Positions 41,487 through 50,107 of a stretch of 64,000 bases of DNA are shown here, one piece after another (position 1 is the first letter of the stretch; the number at the start of each line of letters is the position of its first letter). The notes under the pieces were generated by a model. It was not told where the DNA came from. It made no database searches and saw only the letters and a list, made by a program, of their open reading frames with translations. Source of the stretch: Micromonospora chokoriensis (GTDB lineage Bacteria > Actinomycetota > Actinomycetes > Mycobacteriales > Micromonosporaceae); NCBI RefSeq assembly GCF_900091505.1, contig NZ_LT607409.1:4774001-4838000 (forward strand). The letters run 5' to 3'. Position numbers and translations under genes: made by a program.

Positions 41487-41816
41487 CTTCACCGGCCCGG
41501 GTACCTCACCCGGCGTACACGAAGATCCCTCCATGGGGGGACGGCTGGCGTTGCCGTCGTCACCTACCGTGACCGGAGACGGTCTGACGAGGTTGACCCT
41601 CCTGTGACGTGAGGGGGCAGGGTCGGAAACACGCACGACCGACCATCGGGTCAGGGGCAACCCTGATGCGGCATCGGGGTGCACCCGCAGCGGGAAATCC
41701 GCGCCGGGTCAACCCGTGGGCGGACGGTAGGGGCGTGAGCAGCGCCGATGATGGAACAGTCGCGCCGGACCATCGGGGGGCGGCGTGGATTCGGACAGAC
41801 GGAAGAGGTAGATGAC
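41487..41816 (+). promoter_or_regulatory. Leader region of the ABC transporter operon
   Basis: 330 bases without a gene. It contains the MerR-like promoter described separately and a leader of about 190 bases; GGAAGAGG at 41801-41808 is the ribosome site for GTG at 41817. Confidence 0.6.
41593..41623 (+). promoter_or_regulatory. MerR-type promoter with 19-base spacer and dyad
   Basis: TTGACC at 41593-41598 and CAGGGT at 41618-41623 are 19 bases apart, the unusual spacing of MerR-controlled promoters. Within the spacer CCCTCCTGTGACGTGAGGG is a dyad (CCCTC..GT.AC..GAGGG) like TipA-type sites. Regulator not in the window. Confidence 0.5.
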
Positions 41817-42584
41817 GTGACCGCGACGGTAGGCCAGCAGGCGCAGGCCGCGGCCCGGGCGAGCGACGTGTGGAAGGTGTACGGCAGCGGCGAGGCGCAG
41901 GTCGTCGCGCTGCGGGGGGTCAGCGCGGAGTTCGAACGCGGCCAGTTCACCGCGATCATGGGGCCGTCGGGTTCCGGCAAGTCGACGCTGATGCACTGCC
42001 TGGCGGGCCTGGACGCGGTGACCCGGGGCACGGTGTCGATCGGCGAGACGACGGTCACCGGGCTCGGCGACGCGGGGTTGACGAAGCTGCGCCGCGACAA
42101 GGTGGGTTTCATCTTCCAGCAGTTCAACCTGCTGCCCACCCTGACCGCGAAGGAGAACATCCTGCTGCCGCTGTCGATCGCCGGGCGTAAGCCGGACCAG
42201 GCCTGGTACGACACGGTGATCGAGACGGTCGGCCTGCGGGACCGCTTGGACCACCGGCCGGCGCAGCTCTCCGGCGGCCAGCAGCAGCGGGTGGCGTGCG
42301 CGCGGGCGCTGGTCTCCCGCCCCGAGGTGATCTTCGCGGACGAGCCGACCGGCAACCTGGACTCGCGCTCCGGCGCGGAGGTGCTCAACTTCCTGCGCAA
42401 CTCCGTCCGGGAGCACGGTCAGACGATCGTGATGGTCACCCACGACCCGACCGCCGCCGCGTACGCCGACCGGGTGGTCTTCCTCGCCGACGGCGAGATC
42501 GTCTCGGAGCTGATCGAGCCGACCGCCGAGACGGTGCTGGACACGATGAAGAAGCTGGACACCCCGGCCGAGGTGGGCAACTGA
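41817..42584 (+). CDS. ABC transporter ATP-binding protein (MacB/LolD type)
   Basis: 255 residues. GPSGSGKSTL (Walker A), QQFNLLPTL (Q-loop), LSGGQQQRVACARAL (signature), VIFADEPTGNLD (Walker B), MVTHDP (H-loop). The EPTGNLDS form is characteristic of MacB/LolD/FtsE-class ATPases that work with FtsX-type permeases. GTG at 41817; stop overlaps the permease ATG (TGATG). Probably drives mechanotransmission or export of an antimicrobial or lipid rather than bulk import. Confidence 0.93.
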   Translation: MTATVGQQAQAAARASDVWKVYGSGEAQVVALRGVSAEFERGQFTAIMGPSGSGKSTLMHCLAGLDAVTRGTVSIGETTVTGLGDAGLTKLRRDKVGFIFQQFNLLPTLTAKENILLPLSIAGRKPDQAWYDTVIETVGLRDRLDHRPAQLSGGQQQRVACARALVSRPEVIFADEPTGNLDSRSGAEVLNFLRNSVREHGQTIVMVTHDPTAAAYADRVVFLADGEIVSELIEPTAETVLDTMKKLDTPAEVGN

Positions 42585-45139
42585 TGTTCCGCGCGACACT
42601 GAAGAGTCTGCTGGCCCGCAAGGTCCGGTTGATCCTGTCCGGGCTGGCGGTGGTGCTCGGGGTCATGTTCGTCTCCGGCGCCTTCGTGCTCACCGACACG
42701 CTGGGCCGTTCGTTCGACTCGGTCTTCGCCGACGGCTTCTCCGAGATCGACGTGAACGTCGCGGCGAAGCCGAAGGTCGAGCTCAGCGAGTTGGAGGGCG
42801 AGCAGACCGCCGCGCCGCTGCCGGCCGCCGTGGTGGACCGGGTGAAGCAGGTTCCGGGGGCCGCCTCGGCGACGGGCGTCGTCAACGCCGACGGCGCCCG
42901 GGTGATCGGCAGCAACGGCAAGGTGGTCACCTCGTTCGGTCCGCCGCAGCTGGGCGAGAACTGGACCGGGGAGAGTGACCTGCTGCGGCTGCGTGAGGGG
43001 CGCGCGCCGCAGGCCGAGGACGAGATCGTCATCAACAAGGCCCTGGCCACCACGGCGAAGGTGCAGGTCGGCCAGAAGGTCGGCGTGCTCACCGCGTTCG
43101 AGTCGAAGAAGCGGGACTTCACGCTGGTCGGCATCGCCGGCTACAGCGGTGACCGGGACTCGATCGGCGGGGTGAACGAGGTCTTCTTCACCACGCCGGT
43201 GGCGCAGCGGCTGATGCTGGGCGAGCCGGACGTGTTCAGCAGCATCACCGTGACCGCCGCCGACGGGGTCACCGACGAGAAGCTGCGCGACGACGTGGCC
43301 CGCACCCTCGGCGCGGACTTCGAGGTGAAGACGGGCGAGCAGGTCGCCTCGGACGCTGCGGCGAGCCTGAAGGAGGGCCTGTCCTTCTTCAACAAGATCC
43401 TGCTCGGCTTCGCGGCGGTGGCCCTGCTGGTGGGCACCTTCCTGATCCTCAACACCTTCTCGATCATCGTGGCCCAGCGCACCCGCGAGTTGGCGCTGAT
43501 GCGCGCCATCGGGGCCAGCGGCCGGCAGATCATCGGGTCGGTGGTGCTGGAGGCCATCGCGGTCGGGTTGATCGCCTCGGTGCTGGGCCTGGCCGCCGGC
43601 ATCGGCGTGGGCGCGTTGCTGGCGTACCTGTTCGGCAGCCTGGCCGGTGGGCTCACCCTCGCCGGGATCGGCGTGCCGGCGGCGGCGGTGATCGGGGCGT
43701 TCTCCGTCGGGCTGGTCATCACGGTGGTGGCGGCGCTGTTGCCGGCGCTGCGGGCGGCGCGGATTCCGCCGATCGCGGCGATGCAGGACGTGGCCACCCC
43801 GGACCGGCCGTTGACCAAGGTCACCGTGGCCGGGTCGCTGGTCACCGCCGTCGGCGCGGTGCTGCTGTTCCTCGGGCTCAGCGGCAACGCCGGTGGTCAG
43901 ACGCTGTCCACGATCCTCGGTGGGGTGCTGTTCGCGTTCATCGGTGTGGCGCTGCTGACCCCGCTGATCAGCCGGCCGGTGGTGAGCCTGCTCGGCGCGA
44001 TCTTCTCCTGGTCGCTGCCGGGCAAGCTGGGCCGGCTCAACTCGGGGCGCAACCCGCGCCGGACCGCGATCACCGCGGCGGCCCTGATGGTCGGCATCGC
44101 GCTGGTCACCGGTATCACAGTGATCCTCGACTCGGCCAAGGGCAGCATCAGCGCCCTGGCCCAGGACAGCGTCAAGGCCGAGCTGGTGATCGCCGGGGCG
44201 CAGGGCGGACCGCGCCCGCCGAGCTTCGACCCGGGGGTGCTGGACCAGGCCAAGACCCTGCCCGGTGTGCAGATGGTCGACGGCGAGTACGGCGACATGA
44301 GCCAGATCGACGGCAAGACCACCTGGGTCGGGGCGAGCAGCGACATCGCGTCGCTGCGGCAGATCTTCAGCGCCAAGCCCGTCGCCGGTGACATCGACCG
44401 GCTCGGACCGACGCAGATGCTCGCCAGTTCGGACACCGCCGAGTCGCGTGGCTGGTCGGTGGGCTCGACGGTGAACGTGCAGTTGACCCGCGGCGAGACG
44501 CGGACGTACACGATCAGCGGCATCTACGAGTCCGGGCAGCTGTTGAACCCGGTGATGCTGCCGGTGACGGCGGCGAAGGACTTCGCGATCCCGCAGCCCT
44601 TCCAGGGGTTCATCCAGTTGGCCCCGGGCGCGCGGGTGAACGACGTGCTGCCGCAGGTGGAGACGCTGCTCGCGGACAGCCCTGAGGTGTCGGTGGCCGA
44701 CCGGGACGCGTTCATCAAGCAGCAGACCGGTCAGCTCGACGGGCTGCTCACGATGATCCAGATCCTGTTGGCGCTGGCGATCGTGATCGCCGTGCTGGGC
44801 ATCATCAACACCCTGGCGCTGTCGATCCTGGAACGGACCCGCGAGTTGGGGCTGCTGCGCGCCATCGGTCTACGCCGGTCGCAGACCATGGCCATGATCA
44901 CCGTGGAGGCGGTGGTGATCTCGGTGTTCGGCGCGTTGCTGGGCGTGGCGGTCGGCACCGGCCTCGGCGCCGCGGTGGTCGAGGCGCTCAAGGACGAGGG
45001 CATCACCGACCTGATCCTGCCCTGGGGGCAGATGGGTGTCTTCCTCGGTCTCGCCGCGATCATCGGTGTGGTGGCCGCGGTGCTCCCGGCCATCCGGGCG
45101 GCACGGATCAACGTCCTGGGCGCCATCGCCCACGACTGA
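42584..45139 (+). CDS. FtsX-family ABC transporter permease, tandem type
   Basis: 851 residues. Two FtsX cores: helices with NTFSIIVAQRTRELALMRAI and later NTLALSILERTRELGLLRAI, both the cytoplasmic coupling segment, each following a large extracytoplasmic MacB-like domain. About ten helices overall, as in actinobacterial MacB-like single-polypeptide permeases. Transported molecule unknown; the pair resembles peptide-antibiotic resistance exporters. Followed by a perfect terminator. Confidence 0.93.
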   Translation: MFRATLKSLLARKVRLILSGLAVVLGVMFVSGAFVLTDTLGRSFDSVFADGFSEIDVNVAAKPKVELSELEGEQTAAPLPAAVVDRVKQVPGAASATGVVNADGARVIGSNGKVVTSFGPPQLGENWTGESDLLRLREGRAPQAEDEIVINKALATTAKVQVGQKVGVLTAFESKKRDFTLVGIAGYSGDRDSIGGVNEVFFTTPVAQRLMLGEPDVFSSITVTAADGVTDEKLRDDVARTLGADFEVKTGEQVASDAAASLKEGLSFFNKILLGFAAVALLVGTFLILNTFSIIVAQRTRELALMRAIGASGRQIIGSVVLEAIAVGLIASVLGLAAGIGVGALLAYLFGSLAGGLTLAGIGVPAAAVIGAFSVGLVITVVAALLPALRAARIPPIAAMQDVATPDRPLTKVTVAGSLVTAVGAVLLFLGLSGNAGGQTLSTILGGVLFAFIGVALLTPLISRPVVSLLGAIFSWSLPGKLGRLNSGRNPRRTAITAAALMVGIALVTGITVILDSAKGSISALAQDSVKAELVIAGAQGGPRPPSFDPGVLDQAKTLPGVQMVDGEYGDMSQIDGKTTWVGASSDIASLRQIFSAKPVAGDIDRLGPTQMLASSDTAESRGWSVGSTVNVQLTRGETRTYTISGIYESGQLLNPVMLPVTAAKDFAIPQPFQGFIQLAPGARVNDVLPQVETLLADSPEVSVADRDAFIKQQTGQLDGLLTMIQILLALAIVIAVLGIINTLALSILERTRELGLLRAIGLRRSQTMAMITVEAVVISVFGALLGVAVGTGLGAAVVEALKDEGITDLILPWGQMGVFLGLAAIIGVVAAVLPAIRAARINVLGAIAHD

Positions 45140-45152
45140 CGCACCGACGCCG

Positions 45153-45181
45153 ATGGGGGTCCCGCACCGCGGGACCCCCAT
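45153..45181. terminator. Perfect terminator after the ABC permease
   Basis: ATGGGGGTCCCGC and its exact complement with a three-base loop, between convergent genes; serves both strands. Confidence 0.85.
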
Positions 45182-45191
45182 CTCGCGTCCG

Positions 45192-45893
45192 TCAGGCTGC
45201 CGCCCGGTCGGCGAGCAGCGCCGCGAGCAGGTCCAGGTCCACGCCGGTGAGGCTCTGCACCTGGTGTACGCCGACAGTGCTGGCCAGCGCCACCTCCGCC
45301 GGTACGGCCAGCACCGCCGCGCCCGAGGCGAGCGCGCTGGCCACCCCGGTCGGTGAGTCCTCGATGGCCACACACCGCTCGATCGGCACACCCAGTCGCC
45401 GGGCCGCGGTCAGGTACGGCTCGGGGTGTGGCTTCGCCGCGACCACCTCGTCACCGGCGACCACCGTGTCGAAGGAGTCCCGGCCGAGGGTGTCCAGGGC
45501 GATCTCGACGAGCGCCCGGGGGCTGGAGGTGACCAGCGCGGTCGGGATCTGTGCCGCGCGGACCGCACGCAGCAGCTCGAACGCTCCGGGCCGCCAGGGC
45601 AGACCGGTGCGGAACAACTCCAGGATCCGGGCGTTGATCCACGCCGCGCTGATCGCCGGATCCCGTTCGGGCTGCCCCAGGTCGTCGTGCAGGATACGCA
45701 TCGACTCGGCCATGGCGGTGCCGATGATCGACTGGCGGGCCTCGACGGAGAGGTCCCCGCCGTACTCCCGGGCGAGTTCCTGCAACGCGATGTCCCACAG
45801 CTTCTCGCTGTCGACCAACGTGCCGTCCATGTCGAAGAGCACAGCGGCGGGGTGATGGCTGTTCAGCGGATCCTCCAGGGTCGTGGCCGACAC
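45192..45893 (-). CDS. HAD-superfamily phosphatase (beta-phosphoglucomutase-like)
   Basis: 233 residues. VLFDMDGTLVDSEKLWD (motif I, intact DxD), ALVTSSPRALVEIAL (II), AAKPHPEPYLTAARRLGV (III), CVAIEDSPTGVASALASG (IV), helical C1 cap. Likely dephosphorylates a small sugar phosphate or nucleotide. The start is GTG at 45893. No operon partner. Confidence 0.88.
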   Translation of the reverse strand: MSATTLEDPLNSHHPAAVLFDMDGTLVDSEKLWDIALQELAREYGGDLSVEARQSIIGTAMAESMRILHDDLGQPERDPAISAAWINARILELFRTGLPWRPGAFELLRAVRAAQIPTALVTSSPRALVEIALDTLGRDSFDTVVAGDEVVAAKPHPEPYLTAARRLGVPIERCVAIEDSPTGVASALASGAAVLAVPAEVALASTVGVHQVQSLTGVDLDLLAALLADRAAA

Positions 45894-45962
45894 CGGCGAT
45901 CCTGCCAGGGCCCGCCACCGCCCACGGCCGCGATGGTCACCGACGTGACCCGGGCAACCCGG

Positions 45963-46706
45963 TCAACCCAGGTCGCAGGCCTCCAGCGACCGCTCGTACC
46001 CGCGGAAGAACGATTCGGTGCGCTGCTCGGCGGTGCCGTGCGAACCCTCGGCGAACCACGGCTGGTCGGGGTCGTCGCCGACCGCCGCCAACCCCTCCCG
46101 GAACTCGTCCAGGTCGCCGTCGGCCAGGGTCAGGGCACGAGAGCGCACCGAGTCGCCGAGGTACGCCCCGGCCATGCAGTCGGCCTGCAACTCCTGCTGG
46201 ATGGTGAAGCTGTAGTTGATGCCGAGCCGCACCTGGATGGCGTGCGCGTACTCGTGCCCGAGCAGGTAGAACACGAACGCGTCACCGACCTGGCGGAACG
46301 CCGCGACCGACCAGCGCACGTCGTACGCGATGAAGTCGCCCCGCGAGCAGTAGACCGCGTTGTTGCGGGGCAGCGGCTGACCGCCGCAGGACACCTCGCC
46401 CTCCCGCTGGTAGGGGGTGATCCGCCGGACCGGTTGGAACCGCTGCCCGGACGCCTTGAACTGGGCTGCCCAGTAGCGCTCGGCGATCGCCTGGGCGTCG
46501 GCGACGTCCTGCTCGAACTCCGCGACGCTGGTGGTGCTGTCGGCCCGTGTGGTGGCCGACCCGGGTGACGCCTGCGACTGCTGCGGTGCCGGCCCCTCCC
46601 CCTCCGGTTCGGCCAACCCGCCGCCCGCGCAGGCCAGTGACACCAGGGCGGCGGCCAGCAGGGCCGCCACGGTGCCCCGGGCGCCGCGTCCTGACCGTGC
46701 CCCCAC
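45963..46706 (-). CDS. Exported neutral zinc metallopeptidase (YpfJ-like)
   Basis: 247 residues. Signal peptide with a Cys at the end of the hydrophobic core (ALVSLAC), possibly lipidated although the lipobox is not canonical. Low-complexity Gln/Ser/Pro linker, then the protease: YCSRGDFIAYDV, FYLLGHEYAHAIQVRLG (HExxH), QQELQADCMAGAYLGD (third ligand Glu). Resembles Pfam zinc_metallopeptidase. GTG at 46706 follows GGAGG. Confidence 0.85.
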   Translation of the reverse strand: MGARSGRGARGTVAALLAAALVSLACAGGGLAEPEGEGPAPQQSQASPGSATTRADSTTSVAEFEQDVADAQAIAERYWAAQFKASGQRFQPVRRITPYQREGEVSCGGQPLPRNNAVYCSRGDFIAYDVRWSVAAFRQVGDAFVFYLLGHEYAHAIQVRLGINYSFTIQQELQADCMAGAYLGDSVRSRALTLADGDLDEFREGLAAVGDDPDQPWFAEGSHGTAEQRTESFFRGYERSLEACDLG

Positions 46707-46820
46707 TGTGCCTCCCCAGACATCGCTGCTCTCGCCGAGCAGTACCCCGACGACACGACCGTCACGCCCGTCACCGGATTCACGTGCGCGCCGGCCGAAC
46801 GGTTCACCCTCGGCCGGGTG

Positions 46821-47024
46821 TCAGCCGCTGGACTCCCGACCGCGCTGCCACGTGTCGCCCTGGTCGCCGTGCCGCTCGGCCTCGTACCGCTGCTGCCGGG
46901 CGCGGGCGTCCCGCCCGGCCGCCCGGTCGCCGTCGACCGCCGGCCGTCCTCGCCGCAGCACGACCCCGATCGCCGCGACCGCCACCAGGACGAAGACCCC
47001 CACCACCACCCACGCCGTCGTCAT
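46821..47024 (-). CDS. Small single-helix membrane protein
   Basis: 67 residues. One N-terminal helix (AWVVVGVFVLVAVAAIGVVL) and a charged tail rich in Arg, Asp and Gln. Not recognised. ATG start at 47024; located between the zinc peptidase and a palindromic repeat. Confidence 0.5.
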   Translation of the reverse strand: MTTAWVVVGVFVLVAVAAIGVVLRRGRPAVDGDRAAGRDARARQQRYEAERHGDQGDTWQRGRESSG

Positions 47025-47067
47025 GCCGCCAACCTAACGCCCACCCACCACCCCGCCCCTCCCGCTG

Positions 47068-47122
47068 ATCATGAAGTTGTCGTCACGCCGCTCGGCGTGT
47101 CGCGCCGACAACTTCGTGATCG
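47068..47122. repeat. Palindromic intergenic element, copy 2
   Basis: GATCATGAAGTTGTCG pairs with CGACAACTTCGTGATC (one mismatch), with an inner perfect CACGCCG-CT-CGGCGTG hairpin. Shares the GATCATG-AGTTG core with the element at 19331. Confidence 0.6.
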
Positions 47123-47220
47123 ACCGATCAGGTGGGGTGGGTGTGTCCGGGGTGGGGGTGCTGCTTCGACGTTTCCTTCGAGGGCGTCGGAGGGCGCCCA
47201 CGGACAGGAGGAGCAGCGAC

Positions 47221-47622
47221 GTGAAATACATGATTTTGCTCTACGGCTCACAGCAGGACTACGACGTGCTGTCCGGGCGCGCGACCGACCGTCCCGCCAT
47301 GTCGGCCGAGCAGATCGCGGCGATGCACAGGCACATGGAGACCTTCCACCAGGCGCTGGCCGAGTCCGGGGAACTGGTCGACGCCCAGGGCCTGAGCGAG
47401 CCGGTGCACGCCCGCCGGGTGCAGGTGCGCGAGGGCGCACCGGTGGTCACCGACGGCCCGTACCCGGAGACGCAGGAGGTCCTGGCCGGTTACACGATCG
47501 TGGAGTGCGCGAGCTTCGACCGGGCCACCGAGATCGCCGCCGGCCTGGTCGACCCGGACGCCCCGGGCGGTTACGTGGACGTGCGGCCGGTGCTGGACGG
47601 CATTGAGGACCTGGGCGGCTGA
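47221..47622 (+). CDS. YCII/DGPF-domain protein
   Basis: 133 residues. KYMILLYGSQQDYDVLSGRA, GELVDAQGLSEPVHARRVQV, then VVTDGPYPETQEVLAGYTIV: the DGPF-like DGPY motif of YCII-related proteins. Dimeric ferredoxin-like fold, catalytic role uncertain. GTG at 47221 follows AGGAGGAG. Three bases separate it from the sigma factor gene, the usual pairing of ECF42 sigma factors with DGPF proteins. Confidence 0.88.
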   Translation: MKYMILLYGSQQDYDVLSGRATDRPAMSAEQIAAMHRHMETFHQALAESGELVDAQGLSEPVHARRVQVREGAPVVTDGPYPETQEVLAGYTIVECASFDRATEIAAGLVDPDAPGGYVDVRPVLDGIEDLGG

Positions 47623-47625
47623 CGG

Positions 47626-48879
47626 GTGCCCAAGACACGGGTCGAGGACCTGCTGCGCGAGTTCGCGCCGCGGGTCCTCGGCGCGCTGGTCCGCCGCTAC
47701 GGGCACTTCGACACCGCCGAGGACGCGGTGCAGGAGGCGCTGATCGCCGCAGCCGAGGCCTGGCCGCGCGACGGCGTACCGGAGAACCCACGCGGCTGGT
47801 TGATCACCGTCGCGTCCCGCCGGCTGACCGACCTGCTGCGCCGGGAGCAGGCCCGGATGCGCCGCGAGGACACGGTGGCGCGGTGGGTGTTGCCGGAGCA
47901 GTGGCGCGCTCCGGCGGCTGACCGGCCGCCGGCGGACGCGGACGACACGCTCATCCTGCTCTTTCTGTGCTGCCACCCGGCGCTGTCGCCGGCGTCGCAG
48001 ATCGCGCTCACGCTGCGCGCGGTGGGCGGGTTGACCACCGCCGAGGTGGCCCGCGCGTTCCTGGTGCCGGAGGCGACGATGACCCGGCGGATCAGTCGGG
48101 GCAAGCAGCGGATCCGCGACAGCGGGCTGCGGTTCGCCCTACCCACCGAGGCCGAACGCGCCGACCGGCTCGCCGCCGTGCTGCACGTGCTCTACCTGGT
48201 CTTCACCGAGGGCTACGCGCGCACCGCCGGCCCGGGGTTGCTGCGCGCCGACCTGACCGCCGAGGCGATCCGGTTGACCCGCCTGGTGCACCGCCTGCTA
48301 CCGGATGATCCCGAGGTCACCGGGCTGCTGGCGTTGATGCTGCTCACCGATGCCCGCGCTCCGGCGCGGATCGGCCCGCACGGCGAGTTGGTGCCGATGG
48401 CCGAGCAGGACCGTTCCCGGTGGCGGGCCGACCAGATCGCCGAGGGGACCGAGCTGATCACCAGGGCGCTGCCGCGCGGGGCGGTCGGGGCGTACCAGGT
48501 GCAGGCCGCCATCGCCGCCGTGCACGACGAGGCAGCCGATGCGCGGGACACCGACTGGGCGCAGATCACCGCCCTGTACGAGGTGCTGCTGGGCATCTCG
48601 GACAACCCGGTGGTGGCGCTCAACCACGCGGTGGCGGTGGCGATGAGTCGGGGCCCGTCGGACGGGTTGGCGCGGCTGGCCGAACTGGCCGGCGACGCGC
48701 GGTTGGCCGGCGATCCCCGACTCCCGGCCGCTCGTGCCCACCTGTGGGAGATGGTCGGTGAGCGGGTCGCGGCACGGGAGGCGTACCGGGAGGCGGCGGC
48801 CCGGTCGACGAACCTGGCGCAGCAGCGTTACCTGTACGCCCGCGCGGAGCGTCTCGGCGACCCGCCGCCCGCCGGCTGA
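47626..48879 (+). CDS. ECF42-type RNA polymerase sigma factor with long C-terminal domain
   Basis: 417 residues. Region 2: LLREFAPRVLGALVRRYGHF, DTAEDAVQEALIAAAEAWPR, PRGWLITVASRRLTDLLRR. Region 4: QIALTLRAVGGLTTAEVARA, VPEATMTRRISRGKQRIRD. Residues about 185-417 are a TPR-like extension (DUF6596-type) that contacts the sigma core and replaces an anti-sigma factor in this group. Target genes probably include its own operon. Stop lies inside a terminator. Confidence 0.92.
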   Translation: MPKTRVEDLLREFAPRVLGALVRRYGHFDTAEDAVQEALIAAAEAWPRDGVPENPRGWLITVASRRLTDLLRREQARMRREDTVARWVLPEQWRAPAADRPPADADDTLILLFLCCHPALSPASQIALTLRAVGGLTTAEVARAFLVPEATMTRRISRGKQRIRDSGLRFALPTEAERADRLAAVLHVLYLVFTEGYARTAGPGLLRADLTAEAIRLTRLVHRLLPDDPEVTGLLALMLLTDARAPARIGPHGELVPMAEQDRSRWRADQIAEGTELITRALPRGAVGAYQVQAAIAAVHDEAADARDTDWAQITALYEVLLGISDNPVVALNHAVAVAMSRGPSDGLARLAELAGDARLAGDPRLPAARAHLWEMVGERVAAREAYREAAARSTNLAQQRYLYARAERLGDPPPAG

Positions 48880-48895
48880 CCCGGCGGGCGGCGGG
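48861..48895 (+). terminator. Perfect terminator overlapping the sigma factor stop
   Basis: CCCGCCGCCCGCCGG and its exact complement with the loop CTGAC, which contains the TGA stop codon of the sigma factor. Confidence 0.75.
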
Positions 48896-48917
48896 GGTCA
48901 CGGGTTGGCTGCGGGGG

Positions 48918-50018
48918 TCACGGACTGGCGGCCAGGAAGACGAAGGCGGCCAACAGCACCAGGTGCACACCGCCCTGCAGCACGTTGGCCCGGCCGGGCA
49001 CGACGGTCAGCACGCCGGTCACCGCGGTCAGCGCGAGCAGGACGAGCTGGGTGCCGCCGAGGCCGAGCAGCAGCGGGCCTTCCAGCCAGATCGAGGCGAT
49101 CGCGATGACGGGGATGGTCAGGCCGATGCTGGCCATCGCCGAGCCGAGAGCCAGGTTCAGGCTGATCTGCACGCGGTCGCGGCGGGCGGCGCGGGCGGCG
49201 GCCAACGTCTCCGGCAGCAGCACCAGCAGGGCGATGATCACACCGACGAACGCGTGCGGCAGGTTCGCCGCCGCGACGCCGGCCTCGATGGTCGGCGAGA
49301 CGGTCTTGGCGTCGCCGACCACGGCGACCAGTGCCACCAGCAGCAGAACGAGGCTGGCCAGCGCCGCACTGTTGCTCGGCGGCTTGGCGTGCTCCTCCGT
49401 CTCGATGACCTGACCCCGGCTGTCCACCGGGAGGAAGTAGTCGCGGTGCCGGCCGGTCTGCACGAGCACGAACAACCCGTACAGCGCCAGCGACGCGACG
49501 GCGGCGAAGGTGAGCTGGGCGGGGCTGAACTCCGGGCCCGGACGGGCCGTGGTGAAGGTCGGCAGGACGAGGCTCAGGGCAGCCAGGGTGATCACGGTCG
49601 CGAGGGCTCCGCCGGTGCCCTCGGGGTTGAACACCGCGACCCGGCGACGCAGGGCGCCGAGCAGCAGGGACAGGCCGAGTATCCCGTTACAGGTGATCAT
49701 GACGGCGGCGAAGACGGTGTCCCGGGCGAGCGACTGGGTCTTCTCCGGCCCGCTGATCATCAGCGTGACGATGAGGGCGACCTCGATCACAGTGACCGCG
49801 ACGGCGAGCACCAGTGACCCGTACGGCTCCCCCACCCGGTGGGCGACCACCTCCGCGTGGTGCACGGCGGCGAGTACCGCGCCACCGAGCAGCAGCGCGA
49901 CCACCACGATGACCGGCCCAGGCAGGCTCCGCCCCCACGTGACGATCAAGACAAGGACGGCGAGCACGGGTACGACAAAGGTCCAGTCGGTCATGCGGGA
50001 GCGAAGGAAGGCGGCCAT
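48918..50018 (-). CDS. Calcium/proton or sodium/proton antiporter, CaCA family (ChaA-like)
   Basis: 366 residues, about 11 helices in two inverted halves. The alpha repeats are GEPYGSLVLAVAVTVIEVAL and LPETLAAARAARRDRVQISL with NLALGSAMASIGLTIPVIA, each with the ion-binding Glu. Soluble loop in the middle (FLPVDSRGQVIETEEHAKPP). Likely expels Ca, Na or K in exchange for protons. ATG at 50018; ATG at 49994 is a weaker alternative. Confidence 0.88.
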   Translation of the reverse strand: MAAFLRSRMTDWTFVVPVLAVLVLIVTWGRSLPGPVIVVVALLLGGAVLAAVHHAEVVAHRVGEPYGSLVLAVAVTVIEVALIVTLMISGPEKTQSLARDTVFAAVMITCNGILGLSLLLGALRRRVAVFNPEGTGGALATVITLAALSLVLPTFTTARPGPEFSPAQLTFAAVASLALYGLFVLVQTGRHRDYFLPVDSRGQVIETEEHAKPPSNSAALASLVLLLVALVAVVGDAKTVSPTIEAGVAAANLPHAFVGVIIALLVLLPETLAAARAARRDRVQISLNLALGSAMASIGLTIPVIAIASIWLEGPLLLGLGGTQLVLLALTAVTGVLTVVPGRANVLQGGVHLVLLAAFVFLAASP

Positions 50019-50082
50019 GCCGTACAGAGTGCCAGGTCAAGTGATCATGTGCCCACCATCGACGCACCGATATCCCGAACCC

Positions 50083-50098
50083 GTAACCCATGAGTTAC
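50083..50098. promoter_or_regulatory. Candidate ArsR operator
   Basis: GTAAC-N6-GTTAC palindrome; it overlaps the TACGCT -10 element and lies just before the ArsR start, so binding would block transcription. Confidence 0.5.
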
Positions 50099-50101
50099 GC
50101 T
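50096..50101 (+). promoter_or_regulatory. -10 element of the ArsR gene
   Basis: TACGCT, six bases before GTG at 50108. Confidence 0.5.
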
Positions 50102-50107
50102 TTACCC

